From positions 62,001-126,000 of the forward strand of contig NZ_QNRK01000005.1 in assembly GCF_003315135.1 (NCBI RefSeq): a stretch of DNA of 64,000 nt. The letters run 5' to 3'. This stretch comes from Roseiarcus fermentans (lineage in GTDB: Bacteria > Pseudomonadota > Alphaproteobacteria > Rhizobiales > Beijerinckiaceae). Position 1 is the first letter of the stretch. Each line of letters starts with the position of its first letter. The position numbers and the translations under genes were made by a program. Below are positions 21,139 through 31,793 of the stretch, in pieces. The notes under the pieces were generated by a model. It saw only the letters and a list, made by a program, of their open reading frames with translations, ran no database searches and was not told the DNA's origin.

Positions 21139-21918
21139 ATGTCGAACGCCTTGTCGCTCCTGCCGCTGTGGGAGTTGATCGTTCTGGTCGTCCTCGCGCC
21201 GACGGCCGTCGCGGTCGGACTCCAGATCGTCGTGCGCCGATGGGCCGGCTTCGAGCGGCTCGAGGTCAACAACGAGCTCGCCGGCTTCCTGTTCGGTGCC
21301 ATCGGGGTCTTCTACTCCGTGCTGCTGGCGTTCGTCGTGGTCGCCGTCTGGGAGAAGTTCAGCGAGGGACAGACGTCGGTCGCCCGGGAATCCGCCGCCG
21401 CGTCGGCGTTGTTCCACTATGCCGAAGGCGCCGAGCCGCAGGCCATCGCCCTCCGCGACCGCGTGGTCGACTATCTGAAGCTCACCATCGAAAAGGACTG
21501 GCGGGCGATGGCGGCGGAGTCGGCGGATCTGGAGACGTCGCAGGCGCTCGATGCGGTCTATCGCGCCGCGATGGCGCTCAACCGGACGGGCACGCGCAGC
21601 GCCCCCGACATGACGGCGGTCTTCACCCAGGTCGACAATCTCAACCTGGCGCGCCGGGTGCGCCTCCACCTGTCGACCGGCCTCTTGCCCGACGTAATCT
21701 GGCTCGTGCTGTTCGCCGGCGCCGGCCTCACCATCTATTTCACGCTGTTCTTCGGCAGTCGCAACGCGGCCGCGCAACTGGCGATGACGGCGATCCTGTC
21801 GATCGTTCTCACCTCGGGCCTGGTGATCATCATTTCGCTCGACCACCCGTTCAGCGGCCCGGTCCACATCGAACCGGAATCGCTCGAACAGGTTCTGGCC
21901 GCCGAGACCGGACACTAG
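21139..21918 (+). CDS. DUF4239 (bestrophin-like) membrane protein
   Basis: A 259-residue inner-membrane protein of unknown function. Two N-terminal helices (about 8-31 and 48-71) enclose the family-typical VNNELAGFLFGAIGVFYSVLLAFVVVAVWE. A soluble helical domain (75-185, with ESAAASALFHYA) and two C-terminal helices (about 187-208 and 215-236) follow. This is the DUF4239 layout. A GGGGGAGAGG ribosome site lies 7 bases before the ATG. It has no obvious operon partner. Confidence 0.8.
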   Translation: MSNALSLLPLWELIVLVVLAPTAVAVGLQIVVRRWAGFERLEVNNELAGFLFGAIGVFYSVLLAFVVVAVWEKFSEGQTSVARESAAASALFHYAEGAEPQAIALRDRVVDYLKLTIEKDWRAMAAESADLETSQALDAVYRAAMALNRTGTRSAPDMTAVFTQVDNLNLARRVRLHLSTGLLPDVIWLVLFAGAGLTIYFTLFFGSRNAAAQLAMTAILSIVLTSGLVIIISLDHPFSGPVHIEPESLEQVLAAETGH

Positions 21919-22091
21919 CCACGAACGACGGAGACCGCCCGTGGGCGCGCCCGCGCGCCGCGGCGACGTCCGCCATGGGCGCTTCCCGTTCCAGCGCCCG
22001 CGGGTCGACTCGCCGCTTGCGTGAGCGCCGTTAAATTTGCAGATTTGGATCCGCTTCCAGCGCGCTCGTTCGTCCTTTGGGGAGGACGCTT

Positions 22092-22940
22092 ATGAAACCA
22101 ACCTTCGGCCTGCTTTGCGCGGCGCTTCTTGTCGCTTCGCCGCCTTCCCTGGCGCAAACCGCGCAGCCTGCGGGACGGCAACCGCTGGTCGGCGACGACG
22201 CGAAGGACGAGAGCGACAGCGAGCTCGCCAAGCAGATTCAAAATCCGGTCGGCGACCTCATCAGCTTCCCGCTGCAGAACAACGTCAATTTCGGCTACGG
22301 GCCGCATGGCGGGGCGCAGAACGTCCTCAACCTCCAGCCGGTGATTCCCTTCCACATCACCGACGACTGGAACCTGATCACCCGCACCATCCTGCCGGTG
22401 GTCTGGAACCCGGACGCCGCGCCGATCCCGACCGTGCCCGCCGGGACCGCGCCGACCTCGTTCACTGCCTTCCTCTCGCCCCGGCGCGCCGTCGACGGGT
22501 GGCTGTGGGGCGCAGGCCCGGTCGTTCAAATTCCGACGATCAGCTCGACCACGCTCGGCTCGAGCGTCTGGGGCGGGGGTCCGAGCGCGGCGATCGTCTG
22601 GTCGGGCGGCCCGTGGGTCACCGGCACGCTGTTCAACGCCATCTGGTCGATGGGAGGAGCGCCCGGGCCGTCGGGGAACAGCTACGCCACGTTCCTCGCC
22701 AACCCCTTTGTCGCCTACAACCTCGACGACGGGTGGTACGTTTCGACGGGCCCCAATGTCACAGCGAACTGGCAGGCCCCGGGAACCAAATGGACGGTTC
22801 CCGTCGGCGGCGGCGCCGGCCGGACATTCCGCGTCGGATCGCTCCCGGTCGATCTGTCGCTGAGCGCGTACTACAACGCCGTACGGCCGACCGCGGGGGC
22901 GCTCTGGCAATTGAGCACGCAGCTCACGTTTATCTTCTAA
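22092..22940 (+). CDS. outer-membrane beta-barrel protein (MetA/neuromedin-U-like)
   Basis: A 282-residue exported protein. A signal peptide (about 1-21, ending SPPSLAQ) is followed by DDAKDESDSELAKQIQNPVG. Alternating aromatic beta strands come next, with features of the outer-membrane family once compared with neuromedin U: DLISFPLQNNVNFGYGP, LQPVIPFHITDDWNLITRTILPV and GAGPVVQIPT. It ends in a terminal Phe (LTFIF), as expected for BAM-inserted barrels. The transported substrate is unknown. GGGGAGGA lies 7 bases upstream of the ATG. Confidence 0.8.
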   Translation: MKPTFGLLCAALLVASPPSLAQTAQPAGRQPLVGDDAKDESDSELAKQIQNPVGDLISFPLQNNVNFGYGPHGGAQNVLNLQPVIPFHITDDWNLITRTILPVVWNPDAAPIPTVPAGTAPTSFTAFLSPRRAVDGWLWGAGPVVQIPTISSTTLGSSVWGGGPSAAIVWSGGPWVTGTLFNAIWSMGGAPGPSGNSYATFLANPFVAYNLDDGWYVSTGPNVTANWQAPGTKWTVPVGGGAGRTFRVGSLPVDLSLSAYYNAVRPTAGALWQLSTQLTFIF

Positions 22941-23330
22941 GTCGAGGCTGCGAGAGGCGGATGCGATGAATACTCCGGCGCGGGCCATCGGAGCCGCCGT
23001 CCTCGCCTTCGGCGCCGGCGGCCTGCGCGCTCGCCTGCCGGAGAAGCGCTCGCCCGACAGGTCGACCGGCATGATCGGCCCGACGGCCGGCCTGTTGCGC
23101 CTCCCGCGCGCCGGCCGTCGTGGGCGTCGCGCTCGTGTCGCCTGCGTCGGGGTCGCGAACCTGGTCTCGAAATCGATCGCGCACGGCGGCGGCCATGCGA
23201 CGAGGATGCGGCATGCTGGTCTCCGTCGCCGTGGCGTCATCGGCCGATGGGAGGACATGGAGGCCTCGCCTGCCCGCCCGATCGTCACGGGACGGCGATG
23301 TCGGGGGCGGCGGAGGAGAGAGCGGAAACC
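22941..23330. other. intergenic region without a supported gene
   Basis: Several frames are open, including a 124-codon plus-strand frame from ATG 22966. Its product is an Arg/Gly/Pro-rich string without recognisable fold after the first 20 residues, so I do not call it. The only clear element is a purine-rich ribosome site (GGAGGAGAG) just before the amidohydrolase gene. Confidence 0.5.
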
Positions 23331-25181
23331 ATGTGTCTGATTTGCGATTGGGCGAGAGCGCTGGACAACTCCGGCCTGCGCGCCTCCCGAAGGCAGGTGT
23401 TGCGCGGCGCCGGCGCGTTTGCGGCGACGGCGGTCGCCGCGCCGGCGCTGAGCCGCGCCGCCGAAGCGACGGCGACGCGAACGTCGCCGCCCTCGCCCAC
23501 GGACGGCGAAGCCGACTGGCTGTTTCAGAACGGGCGGATCCACACGGTCGACCCCGCGCAGCCGACCGCCCAGGCCGCGGCGGTCCGTGGAGACGAGATC
23601 GTCTACGTCGGCGACAAGGCCGGCGCCGCGGCTTGGCGCGGGCCGAAGACGCGGGTCGTGGACCTCGCGGGCCGGATGCTGATGCCGGGCTTCGTCGACG
23701 CCCACAACCATCTCGCCATGGGCGCCGTCGCCAAGCTCGGCGTGAACCTTCGCGGTCTCGTCGGCAAGGACAGGGTTCTCGACGCGATCCGCGCGTGGAT
23801 CGCCACGCAGGCGCTCGACGCGCCTCTGCGCGGGCACGGCTGGACGGTGGGCGTTTCCTTCGGGCCCGACTATCCGCGGCGCGAGTGGCTCGACGAGCTC
23901 ACCGGCGATCGTCCGATGTACGTTCTCAACGCCGACGCGCACGATCTCTGGTTCAACACTGCGGCGATGAAGGCGGCCGGACTCGACCGGCGCAGCCCCG
24001 ATCCCGATCCCGGCAAGCAATATTACAAGCGCGACCCGGACGGGACGCCGACCGGCGCGGCGATCGAGAGCGCGGCCGCGCTCCCGGTCTGCATGGCCCT
24101 CGGCATGACGTCCCTCGAATCCATCCGCGCCTCCCAGCGCCTGACGATCGATCGCGCCCCTTCTTTCGGAATGACCGCCTACATGGACGCCGGCGTGCTC
24201 GCCGGCCCGTCCAACGGCGCCGCCGAGGCGGTATGGCGCGATCTCATCGACCGCGACCGGCGCGGCGAGTTGCCGGTCCGCATCGTAGGAACCGTCTTCA
24301 CGCGCAACGCCGAAGACGATCCGCAGGCGGTCGCGGCCGAGCTCGTCGACTGGAACGCGAAGCTGCGCTCGCCGCACTTGCGGATCTCGATCTGCAAGAT
24401 GTGGGTGGACGGATCGTCGATCGCCGGCACCGCGCTGCTGCTCGAGCCGTTCGCCAACCAGCCGGACTTCAAGGGGTCGCTCACGCTGTCGCCGAGCCAC
24501 ATCAAGGCGCAGATCGAGGCCACCCATCGCGCCGGCTTCGACATGCACATCCACGCCGACGGGGACGGCTCGGTGAGGATCGTGCTCGACGCGCTCGAAG
24601 AGGTGCAACGGCGGCTCGGCCCGCAGGGACGTCGCCACGCGATCTGTCACCTGAGCCTGACGAGTCCCGACGACGTCAAGCGGTTCCAGCCCCTCGGGAT
24701 CATCGCCAACGGCACGCCGCTCTGGGCCACGAACTACGACGGCGTCTACGTCGAGCAGTTCAACACGCTGTTCGGGCGCGAGCGCGTGGAGGAGCGCGCG
24801 CTTCCCTACGGCGATCTCGTGCGCTCGGGCGCCACGGTCACGTTCGGCGCCGACTTGCCCGGCGTCGACGTCGACGAGATTCCGCCGCTGTTCCAGCTGG
24901 AGTCGACGGTCACGCGCCAGCGGCCGGGTTTCCCCGGCGATCCCGCCCTTGTCGCCCGGCAACGGATCAGCGTCGAAGAGGCCATCCGCGCCTACACCAT
25001 CAACGGCGCCTGGCAGCTTCGCCTCGAAGACCAGATCGGCTCGATCGAGGTCGGCAAGAAGGCGGACCTGATCGTGCTGGGAGCCGATCTCTTCGAGGTC
25101 GATCCGCACGACATCCACCGCGTCCCTGTGTTGCTCACCCTGATGGACGGCGAGGCCAGGCACGATAAGCTGAGGGTCTGA
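23331..25181 (+). CDS. Tat-exported YtcJ-type amidohydrolase 1
   Basis: A 616-residue metal-dependent hydrolase of the Amidohydro_3 (YtcJ) family. The N-terminus is MCLICDW, then a Tat signal SRRQVLRGAGAFAATAVAAP. The hydrolase follows: WLFQNGRIHTVD, MPGFVDAHNHLAMG (metal ligands HNH), the FDMHIHADGDG His-x-His segment, TFGADLPGV, and the C-terminal GSIEVGKKADLIVLGADLF. Export implies a periplasmic N-formimidoyl, amide or carbamate-type hydrolase; the substrate is unknown. ATG 23331 was chosen over upstream starts because MCxxC is shared with the second hydrolase. Confidence 0.85.
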   Translation: MCLICDWARALDNSGLRASRRQVLRGAGAFAATAVAAPALSRAAEATATRTSPPSPTDGEADWLFQNGRIHTVDPAQPTAQAAAVRGDEIVYVGDKAGAAAWRGPKTRVVDLAGRMLMPGFVDAHNHLAMGAVAKLGVNLRGLVGKDRVLDAIRAWIATQALDAPLRGHGWTVGVSFGPDYPRREWLDELTGDRPMYVLNADAHDLWFNTAAMKAAGLDRRSPDPDPGKQYYKRDPDGTPTGAAIESAAALPVCMALGMTSLESIRASQRLTIDRAPSFGMTAYMDAGVLAGPSNGAAEAVWRDLIDRDRRGELPVRIVGTVFTRNAEDDPQAVAAELVDWNAKLRSPHLRISICKMWVDGSSIAGTALLLEPFANQPDFKGSLTLSPSHIKAQIEATHRAGFDMHIHADGDGSVRIVLDALEEVQRRLGPQGRRHAICHLSLTSPDDVKRFQPLGIIANGTPLWATNYDGVYVEQFNTLFGRERVEERALPYGDLVRSGATVTFGADLPGVDVDEIPPLFQLESTVTRQRPGFPGDPALVARQRISVEEAIRAYTINGAWQLRLEDQIGSIEVGKKADLIVLGADLFEVDPHDIHRVPVLLTLMDGEARHDKLRV

Positions 25182-25274
25182 GAGCGCCCGAATGCGCGGA
25201 CATCGAATGAAGAGGGCCGCGCGATTTCGCAATCGCCGCGACTCCTTCGGAGCCATGAGAGAGCGGAGCGGAAC

Positions 25275-25595
25275 TTGTCCTGGATCTATCTGACGTGCGC
25301 GGGTCTACTGGAGATCGGCTGGCCCGTGGGCCTCAAGATGGCGCAGATGGAAGGGCAACGCCTGATCGGCGTGATCCTCGCGCTCGCCTTCATGCTGGGC
25401 AGCGGCTTCCTCCTGTGGCTGGCCCAAAGGGAAATTCCGATCGGCACCTCCTACGCGGTCTGGACGGGGATCGGCGCGGCCGGGACGTTTCTTTACGGCA
25501 TCCTCATTTATGGCGACCCCGCCAGCCTCGGCCGGTTTTTCGGCGTCGGGCTCATTCTCGCCGGCGTCGTCACCCTGAAACTCGCGCATGGTTGA
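25275..25595 (+). CDS. sugE: Gdx/SugE-type small multidrug resistance exporter
   Basis: A 106-residue four-helix SMR protein. Residues characteristic of guanidinium exporters (Gdx) are present: Glu13 and Trp16 in GLLEIGWPVGLK, Ser43 (LGSGF), Tyr60 and Trp63 (TSYAVWTGIG). This fits export of guanidinium or guanidinyl compounds in exchange for protons, rather than broad quaternary-ammonium resistance. The start is a TTG with a GGAGCGGA-type ribosome site. It sits between two exported amidohydrolase genes, 93 and 32 bases away, and is probably in one operon with them. Confidence 0.88.
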   Translation: MSWIYLTCAGLLEIGWPVGLKMAQMEGQRLIGVILALAFMLGSGFLLWLAQREIPIGTSYAVWTGIGAAGTFLYGILIYGDPASLGRFFGVGLILAGVVTLKLAHG

Positions 25596-25627
25596 GGTCA
25601 TCGCGTTGGCGGAAAGGAGACTCGGTC

Positions 25628-27457
<1,830 letters not shown>

Positions 27458-27595
27458 GGCCGGCGCGCCGCCGGCGCGCGGAGCCCGCACCGGGTCGCCG
27501 CCGCGCTTCGCCGCCGGCCGTCCGGCTCGCCGCCGCCGGTCCCCCGACACGGCGCGACGACCCTCGCTTTGGAAGAAAGTGTTTCGCTGGCTGCG

Positions 27596-28666
27596 TCACC
27601 CGTGCCCGTGGCGGTGATGCAGGTCGGGGTAGTGAACATGCTTGTGCAGCATCGGTTCGTGGCGGTGCCGGTGCGAATGCGCCTCGACGACCGGCCCGTC
27701 GTGCGCGTGCCGGTGATGCTCGTCGTGGACGTGGCTGTGCTCGTGCTCCAGAGCTTCGTGGACATGATCGTGGTCGTGGCGCTCGGCGAGGTGCAGCCAC
27801 AGGCCGGAGGCCATCAGGAGCCCGGCCATCACGAGCTGGGGCGTCAGCGCTTCATGCAGCAGGGCAAGGGCGACGACCGCGCCGACGAAGGGGGCGAGCG
27901 AGAAATACGCGCCGGTTCGCGCGCTTCCCAGATGGCGCAGAGCCAGGACGAACAGCACGAGACTGACGCCAATTCCGAGAAAGCCGACCGCGGCCGCGGC
28001 GCCGAGCGCCGCAGCCGAGGGGAACGCGACCCCGCGCGCGAGCGCCAAGGCGAAATTGATCCCGCCCGCGACCATCCCCTTGACGAGCGCGATCACGACA
28101 GGGTCCGCCGACGACAGTTTGCGCGTCAGATTGTTGTCGATCCCCCAGGCCAGGCATGCCGCGGCGATCAACAGGCCGCCGGTGTCGAGCCGCACGCCCT
28201 GTCCCGGCCACGACAGGACCAGCGCGCCGGCGAGGATCGCGGCTGCGCCCGACAACAGCCTTCGGTCGACGTTCTCGCCGAAGACGACCCACGCGATCGT
28301 CATGGTGGCCAGCCCTTCGAGGTTCAACAGCAGGGAACCCGAAGAGGCCGTGGTCCGAGCGAGGCCCAGCATCAACAGGAGCGGCCCGGCGATCCCCCCG
28401 AACGCCACGATGGCCGCGAGCCACGGCAAATCCGAGCGCCGCAAAGGAGCTTCCGACCCTTCGCGCCCAACGCCCCATCGCGTCAAATGGACGACCCCGA
28501 GGCCAATCGCGGCGCCGAGATAAAGGAGCCCGGCGAGCATTTGCGGGTCTATTGAGTCCAGCAGAAGCTTGGCGAAGGGAGCCGACGCTCCAAACAAGAC
28601 CGCCGCGGCCAGAGCAAGAGGGACGCCCGGCCAAAGATGAGCGTGGCGCGAACCGCTTCTGGACAT
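27596..28666 (-). CDS. DMT-superfamily (EamA) transporter with histidine-rich tail
   Basis: A 356-residue inner-membrane transporter with ten predicted helices in two EamA repeats (about 10-140 and 150-290), including LFGASAPFAKLLLDSI, GLARTTASSGSLLLNLEG, and RHLGSARTGAYFSLAPFVGA in the second repeat. The last ~62 residues carry 23 histidines in HxH runs, a probable cytoplasmic metal-binding tail. This suggests a role linked to a transition metal such as Ni, Co or Zn, though the transported substrate is unknown. A GGAG lies a few bases before the ATG. The gene is first downstream of the gph gene on the same strand. Confidence 0.85.
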   Translation of the reverse strand: MSRSGSRHAHLWPGVPLALAAAVLFGASAPFAKLLLDSIDPQMLAGLLYLGAAIGLGVVHLTRWGVGREGSEAPLRRSDLPWLAAIVAFGGIAGPLLLMLGLARTTASSGSLLLNLEGLATMTIAWVVFGENVDRRLLSGAAAILAGALVLSWPGQGVRLDTGGLLIAAACLAWGIDNNLTRKLSSADPVVIALVKGMVAGGINFALALARGVAFPSAAALGAAAAVGFLGIGVSLVLFVLALRHLGSARTGAYFSLAPFVGAVVALALLHEALTPQLVMAGLLMASGLWLHLAERHDHDHVHEALEHEHSHVHDEHHRHAHDGPVVEAHSHRHRHEPMLHKHVHYPDLHHRHGHG

Positions 28667-28713
28667 CTCTCCACTCTCGAGGCTTCGAGATCCCTCGCGC
28701 GGGGCTTGCTGCG

Positions 28714-29403
28714 TCAGGCCTCGCCGGAGGTGAGTGTCGCCATCACCTCGGCCACCGCCGCCTCGAGCTCGTCGAAATGCGAGATCACACGGTCGGGGCC
28801 GAGTTCGGCGACGGGAATGTCGGTATAGCCGAAATCGACGCAGATCACCGGCAGGCCGGCGGCGCGCGCGGTCTTGATGTCGGTGCCCGAGTCGCCGATC
28901 ATGATCGCGCCGGCGATCGTCCCGCCGGAGCCCTCGATCGTGCCGATCAGCGGCTTCGGGTCGGGCTTGCCGACGCCGAATGTGTCCTGGCCGCAGATGA
29001 AGGCGAAGCGGCCGGCGACGCCGAGCCGGTCCAACAGCATCTTCGCCGAGGCTTCCATCTTGTTGGTGCAGATCGCCTGGCGCCAGCCGGCGGATTCGAA
29101 CGCGTCGAGCGCGTCGAGCACGCCGGGGTAGAGGCGGGTGTGGACGTCGATGTGGTCGTTGTAATGGGCGAGGAAGTCGCCGAACAGCATCTCCAGCTTT
29201 TGCGGCGACAGCTCGTGACCACAAGCCGCAAAACCGCGCTGGATCAGCGCCCGCCCGCCGGCCCCGAGCAGCGAGCGGGCGTTCTCGACCGGCAGGGTCG
29301 GAAGCCCCTCGCGCCCGAGCACGAAGTTGAGGGCGCCCATGAGGTCGCCCGCCGTGTCGGCGAGCGTGCCGTCGAGATCGTAGACGATGGTCGGCGCCGC
29401 CAT
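28714..29403 (-). CDS. gph: HAD-superfamily phosphoglycolate phosphatase-like protein
   Basis: A 229-residue HAD hydrolase of the Gph type, which removes phosphate from 2-phosphoglycolate. Motif I is VYDLDGTLADT at the N-terminus. A helical cap domain follows, then motif II (CTNK), motif III lysine in GVGKPDPKPL, and motif IV GDSGTD. The ATG at 29403 has a GGGGGTGA ribosome site. It lies 5 bases downstream of the YmdB-like gene stop, so the two are co-transcribed. Confidence 0.85.
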   Translation of the reverse strand: MAAPTIVYDLDGTLADTAGDLMGALNFVLGREGLPTLPVENARSLLGAGGRALIQRGFAACGHELSPQKLEMLFGDFLAHYNDHIDVHTRLYPGVLDALDAFESAGWRQAICTNKMEASAKMLLDRLGVAGRFAFICGQDTFGVGKPDPKPLIGTIEGSGGTIAGAIMIGDSGTDIKTARAAGLPVICVDFGYTDIPVAELGPDRVISHFDELEAAVAEVMATLTSGEA

Positions 29404-29408
29404 GATGG

Positions 29409-30227
29409 TCACCCCCAGAAATCCGGTTCCGCGGCGTTGAGCAGGCCGCCGATGCGAACGGGCGCGATTCTCCGGGTCAGCCCGTCCGGGCCGATGTCGA
29501 CGGCGACGGCGCACAGCGTCGCCGGCCCCGTCGCCGGCTCGAACCGGCCCGAGGGGATGCGCCGGGTGAAGCGGCGGAGCGGCTCGTCCTTTTCCATGCC
29601 GATCACCGAGTCGTAATCGCCGGTCATGCCGACGTCGGTGACGAAGCCGGTGCCGCCGGCGAGGATGCGATGGTCGGCGCTGGGAACATGGGTGTGGGTG
29701 CCGGCAATCAGGCTCGCGCGGCCGTCGCCGAAATGGCCGAGCGCCCATTTCTCGCTCGTCGCCTCGGCATGAACGTCGACCACGATCGCCTCGCAGCCGG
29801 AGCCGAGGCGGCGCTCGGACAGCTCGCGGTCGAGCGCGGCGAACGGATCGTCGAGCGCGTCCATGAAGACGCGCCCGAGCAGGTTGACGACGACGAGCCG
29901 CGCGCCCTTGGCGTTCTCGACCACGGTCGCCCCGCGCCCGGGGGTGCCGGGCGGATAGTTGGCCGGGCGGACGAGCCGGGGCTGGCGCTCGATGAACACC
30001 AGCGCCTCGCGCTGGTCGAAGGCGTGGTTGCCGAGCGTCACGGCGTCGACGCCCGCGGCGAGGAATTCCTCGAGGATCGACTCGGTCAGGCCGAAGCCGC
30101 CGGCGGCGTTCTCGCCGTTGACGATGATGAAGTCGAGTTTCCAGCGCGCCCGCAGGATCGGCGCCTGCTGGACCACCGCCGCGCGACCCGACCGCCCGAC
30201 AACGTCGCCGACGAACACGAGCCGCAT
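29409..30227 (-). CDS. YmdB-type metallophosphoesterase (TIGR00282)
   Basis: A 272-residue calcineurin-like phosphodiesterase; homologues hydrolyse 2',3'-cAMP and similar nucleotides. Metal-ligand motifs are FVGDVVGRSGR, IVNGENAAGG, TLGNHAFDQ, VDVHAEATSEK, and IAGTHTHVPSAD with VTDVGMTGDYDSVIG. It is nearly full-length for the family. Its start is one base from the stop of the 5-FCL gene (30228), giving a tight 5-FCL - ymdB - gph operon. Confidence 0.92.
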   Translation of the reverse strand: MRLVFVGDVVGRSGRAAVVQQAPILRARWKLDFIIVNGENAAGGFGLTESILEEFLAAGVDAVTLGNHAFDQREALVFIERQPRLVRPANYPPGTPGRGATVVENAKGARLVVVNLLGRVFMDALDDPFAALDRELSERRLGSGCEAIVVDVHAEATSEKWALGHFGDGRASLIAGTHTHVPSADHRILAGGTGFVTDVGMTGDYDSVIGMEKDEPLRRFTRRIPSGRFEPATGPATLCAVAVDIGPDGLTRRIAPVRIGGLLNAAEPDFWG

Positions 30228-30815
30228 TCAGCGCTCGCTCACGAATATGGTTTCCTGTTCGGTCACGATGGCGTCCAGGAGCTGATCATGCGCTTCATAG
30301 GGCACGGACGCGACTTCGCAAACCCCGTAGGCGACGCCGACCGCCCGGATCGGCTTCAGGGCCCTGAGGCGCGCCAGGCTGCGGTCGTAGTATCCCGCGC
30401 CGTAGCCGAGGCGCCGGCCGCGGCGGTCGAAGGCGGCGAGCGGCGTGAACAGGAGATCGGGATCGACCGCCGGCGCCTCGGGGAGGGGCTCCGGAATGCC
30501 CATGGCCCCGAGCGCGGTCGGCTCGCCCGGCAGCCACAGGCGGAAGTCGAGATGGGTTCCGCGCGCCGTCACCACCGGCAGCGCGATGTCGAAGCCCCGG
30601 TCGGCGAGCGCGCTCAGCAGCGCGAGCACGTCAGGCTCCTCGCGGATCGGATAAAAGCCCGAAACGATCGCCGGCGACCAACGGTCGGCGAGCCGCAGCC
30701 CCTCGCGCACCAGCCGCTCGGTGAACCGGGACCGAAGCTCCGGCGCGATCGCCTTGCGCCGGGCGAGAGCGCTCCGGCGCACCGCGGCTTTCCGATCGGG
30801 GTCAGACGTGGTCAA
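30228..30815 (-). CDS. 5-formyltetrahydrofolate cyclo-ligase
   Basis: Converts 5-formyl-THF to 5,10-methenyl-THF with ATP. The 195 residues show the family segments KAAVRRSALARRKAI, SGFYPIREEPD and the nucleotide/folate site LLFTPLAAFDRRGRRLGYGAGYYDRSLARL, ending with the YGVCEVASVPYEAHDQLLDAIVTE region. The start is most likely the TTG at 30815 (MTTSDPDRK); longer versions read into the 6S-like RNA. As in many Proteobacteria, a 6S-RNA-like sequence lies immediately upstream. Confidence 0.9.
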   Translation of the reverse strand: MTTSDPDRKAAVRRSALARRKAIAPELRSRFTERLVREGLRLADRWSPAIVSGFYPIREEPDVLALLSALADRGFDIALPVVTARGTHLDFRLWLPGEPTALGAMGIPEPLPEAPAVDPDLLFTPLAAFDRRGRRLGYGAGYYDRSLARLRALKPIRAVGVAYGVCEVASVPYEAHDQLLDAIVTEQETIFVSER

Positions 30816-30949
30816 GGCGGGCCCCGATCCGGTCAACGAAAGCGCGCCGTGGCGCAGGAACGCCCGGTCTTCGCCAGGAGGCGCGCGACACCACGAACGG
30901 ACGGCGACCCCGCCGTTCCGGACGAACGCAAGTCGCCCCCCTGTTCGCG

Positions 30950-31085
30950 GAGCCGAGAAGGCCGTTGGACGGTGATCCCGGGCGCCTACGTAAGTAGGTG
31001 GGCGCCGTGTGCCAAAGCCCACGGGCTAGGGCAGGGACAGCTCCCATGGGGATCGTACGGCCCCGAGGAATGTTGTCCTGACGCG
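30950..31085 (-). ncRNA. ssrS: candidate 6S RNA
   Basis: The minus strand of this gap forms a long rod-like structure. Outer pairing is GGCCGT (31063-31058) with ACGGCC (30965-30960), then GATCCC with GGGATC (30979-30974). Internal hairpins are GGGA-GCTG-TCCC and CCTAC-TTAC-GTAGG. The location, directly upstream of the 5-FCL gene, is the classical 6S position, and the ACCTACTTACGTAGG...GGGATC block resembles alphaproteobacterial 6S 3' ends as I remember them. Ends are approximate. Confidence 0.55.
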
Positions 31086-31142
31086 CCACCCAGCTCCGCG
31101 AGCCTCCAATGTAGGCGCTCGGCGGCCGAATGGCTAGAGCCT

Positions 31143-31790
31143 TCAGGCCGCCCGCCGGGCGACCGCCAGCGTCGCATAGCCGCGGCCCCAGCTTTCCGTA
31201 GCGCTGGAGAAGCCGCGCGCCGCGGCGAACGCCGCCAGAGTCTCGTCGAGGTCCTCGCGCGGGGTGACGTCGAAGGCGGCGAGCCAGCGGCGCAGCGCCG
31301 CCTTGAACGGCGCGGGCAGGCCCGCGCAGTCGCCGAAATCGACGACGTGCAGCGCGCCGCCGGGAGCGACCACGTCGAGTCCCTTCGCCAGCGCCTCGCG
31401 CCACGGCGGGATCATCGACAGCGCGTAGGAAATCATCACCCGCTCGAACGTCGCCCGACCGAACAGCGCTGCGGGATCGAACGCGGTCGCGTCCGCTTGC
31501 GCGACCGACACGCGCCCGGCGAGGCCGGCGCGGCGGATGGCGGCTTCTGCGGTCTCGAGCATCTCGCGCGACACGTCGAGGCCGTAGAATTGCGCCTGCG
31601 GCGCCGCGCGCGCCGCCCGGATCAGATTGCGTCCGGTGCCGCAGCCGATTTCCAGCACGGCCTCGCCCGGTCCCGGCGCGAGGCGCGCGATCGCCTCGTC
31701 CCGCCCGAGCAAATAGTATTTGCGGGTGACGTCGTAGATCCGCCGCTGGTGGCGGTACATCCGGTCCATGAGCGCGGCGGCGTCGCTCAC
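31143..31790 (-). CDS. btaB: BtaB-type betaine-lipid N-methyltransferase
   Basis: A 215-residue class-I SAM methyltransferase. It begins with an N-terminal MDRMYRHQRRIYDVTRKYYLLGRD block that matches BtaB, then motif I VLEIGCGTGRNLI, YGLDVSREML, and SYALSMIPPWREAL. BtaB adds three methyl groups to diacylglyceryl-homoserine, giving the betaine lipid DGTS. It lies 3 bases downstream of btaA, so both act together to replace phospholipids, typically under phosphate limitation. Confidence 0.88.
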   Translation of the reverse strand: MSDAAALMDRMYRHQRRIYDVTRKYYLLGRDEAIARLAPGPGEAVLEIGCGTGRNLIRAARAAPQAQFYGLDVSREMLETAEAAIRRAGLAGRVSVAQADATAFDPAALFGRATFERVMISYALSMIPPWREALAKGLDVVAPGGALHVVDFGDCAGLPAPFKAALRRWLAAFDVTPREDLDETLAAFAAARGFSSATESWGRGYATLAVARRAA

Positions 31791-31793
31791 GGC

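Noticed and set aside
22966-23340. 124-codon frame between the outer-membrane protein and amidohydrolase 1
   Set aside because: The product is Arg/Gly-rich without a fold and has no good ribosome site; homology is not recognisable.
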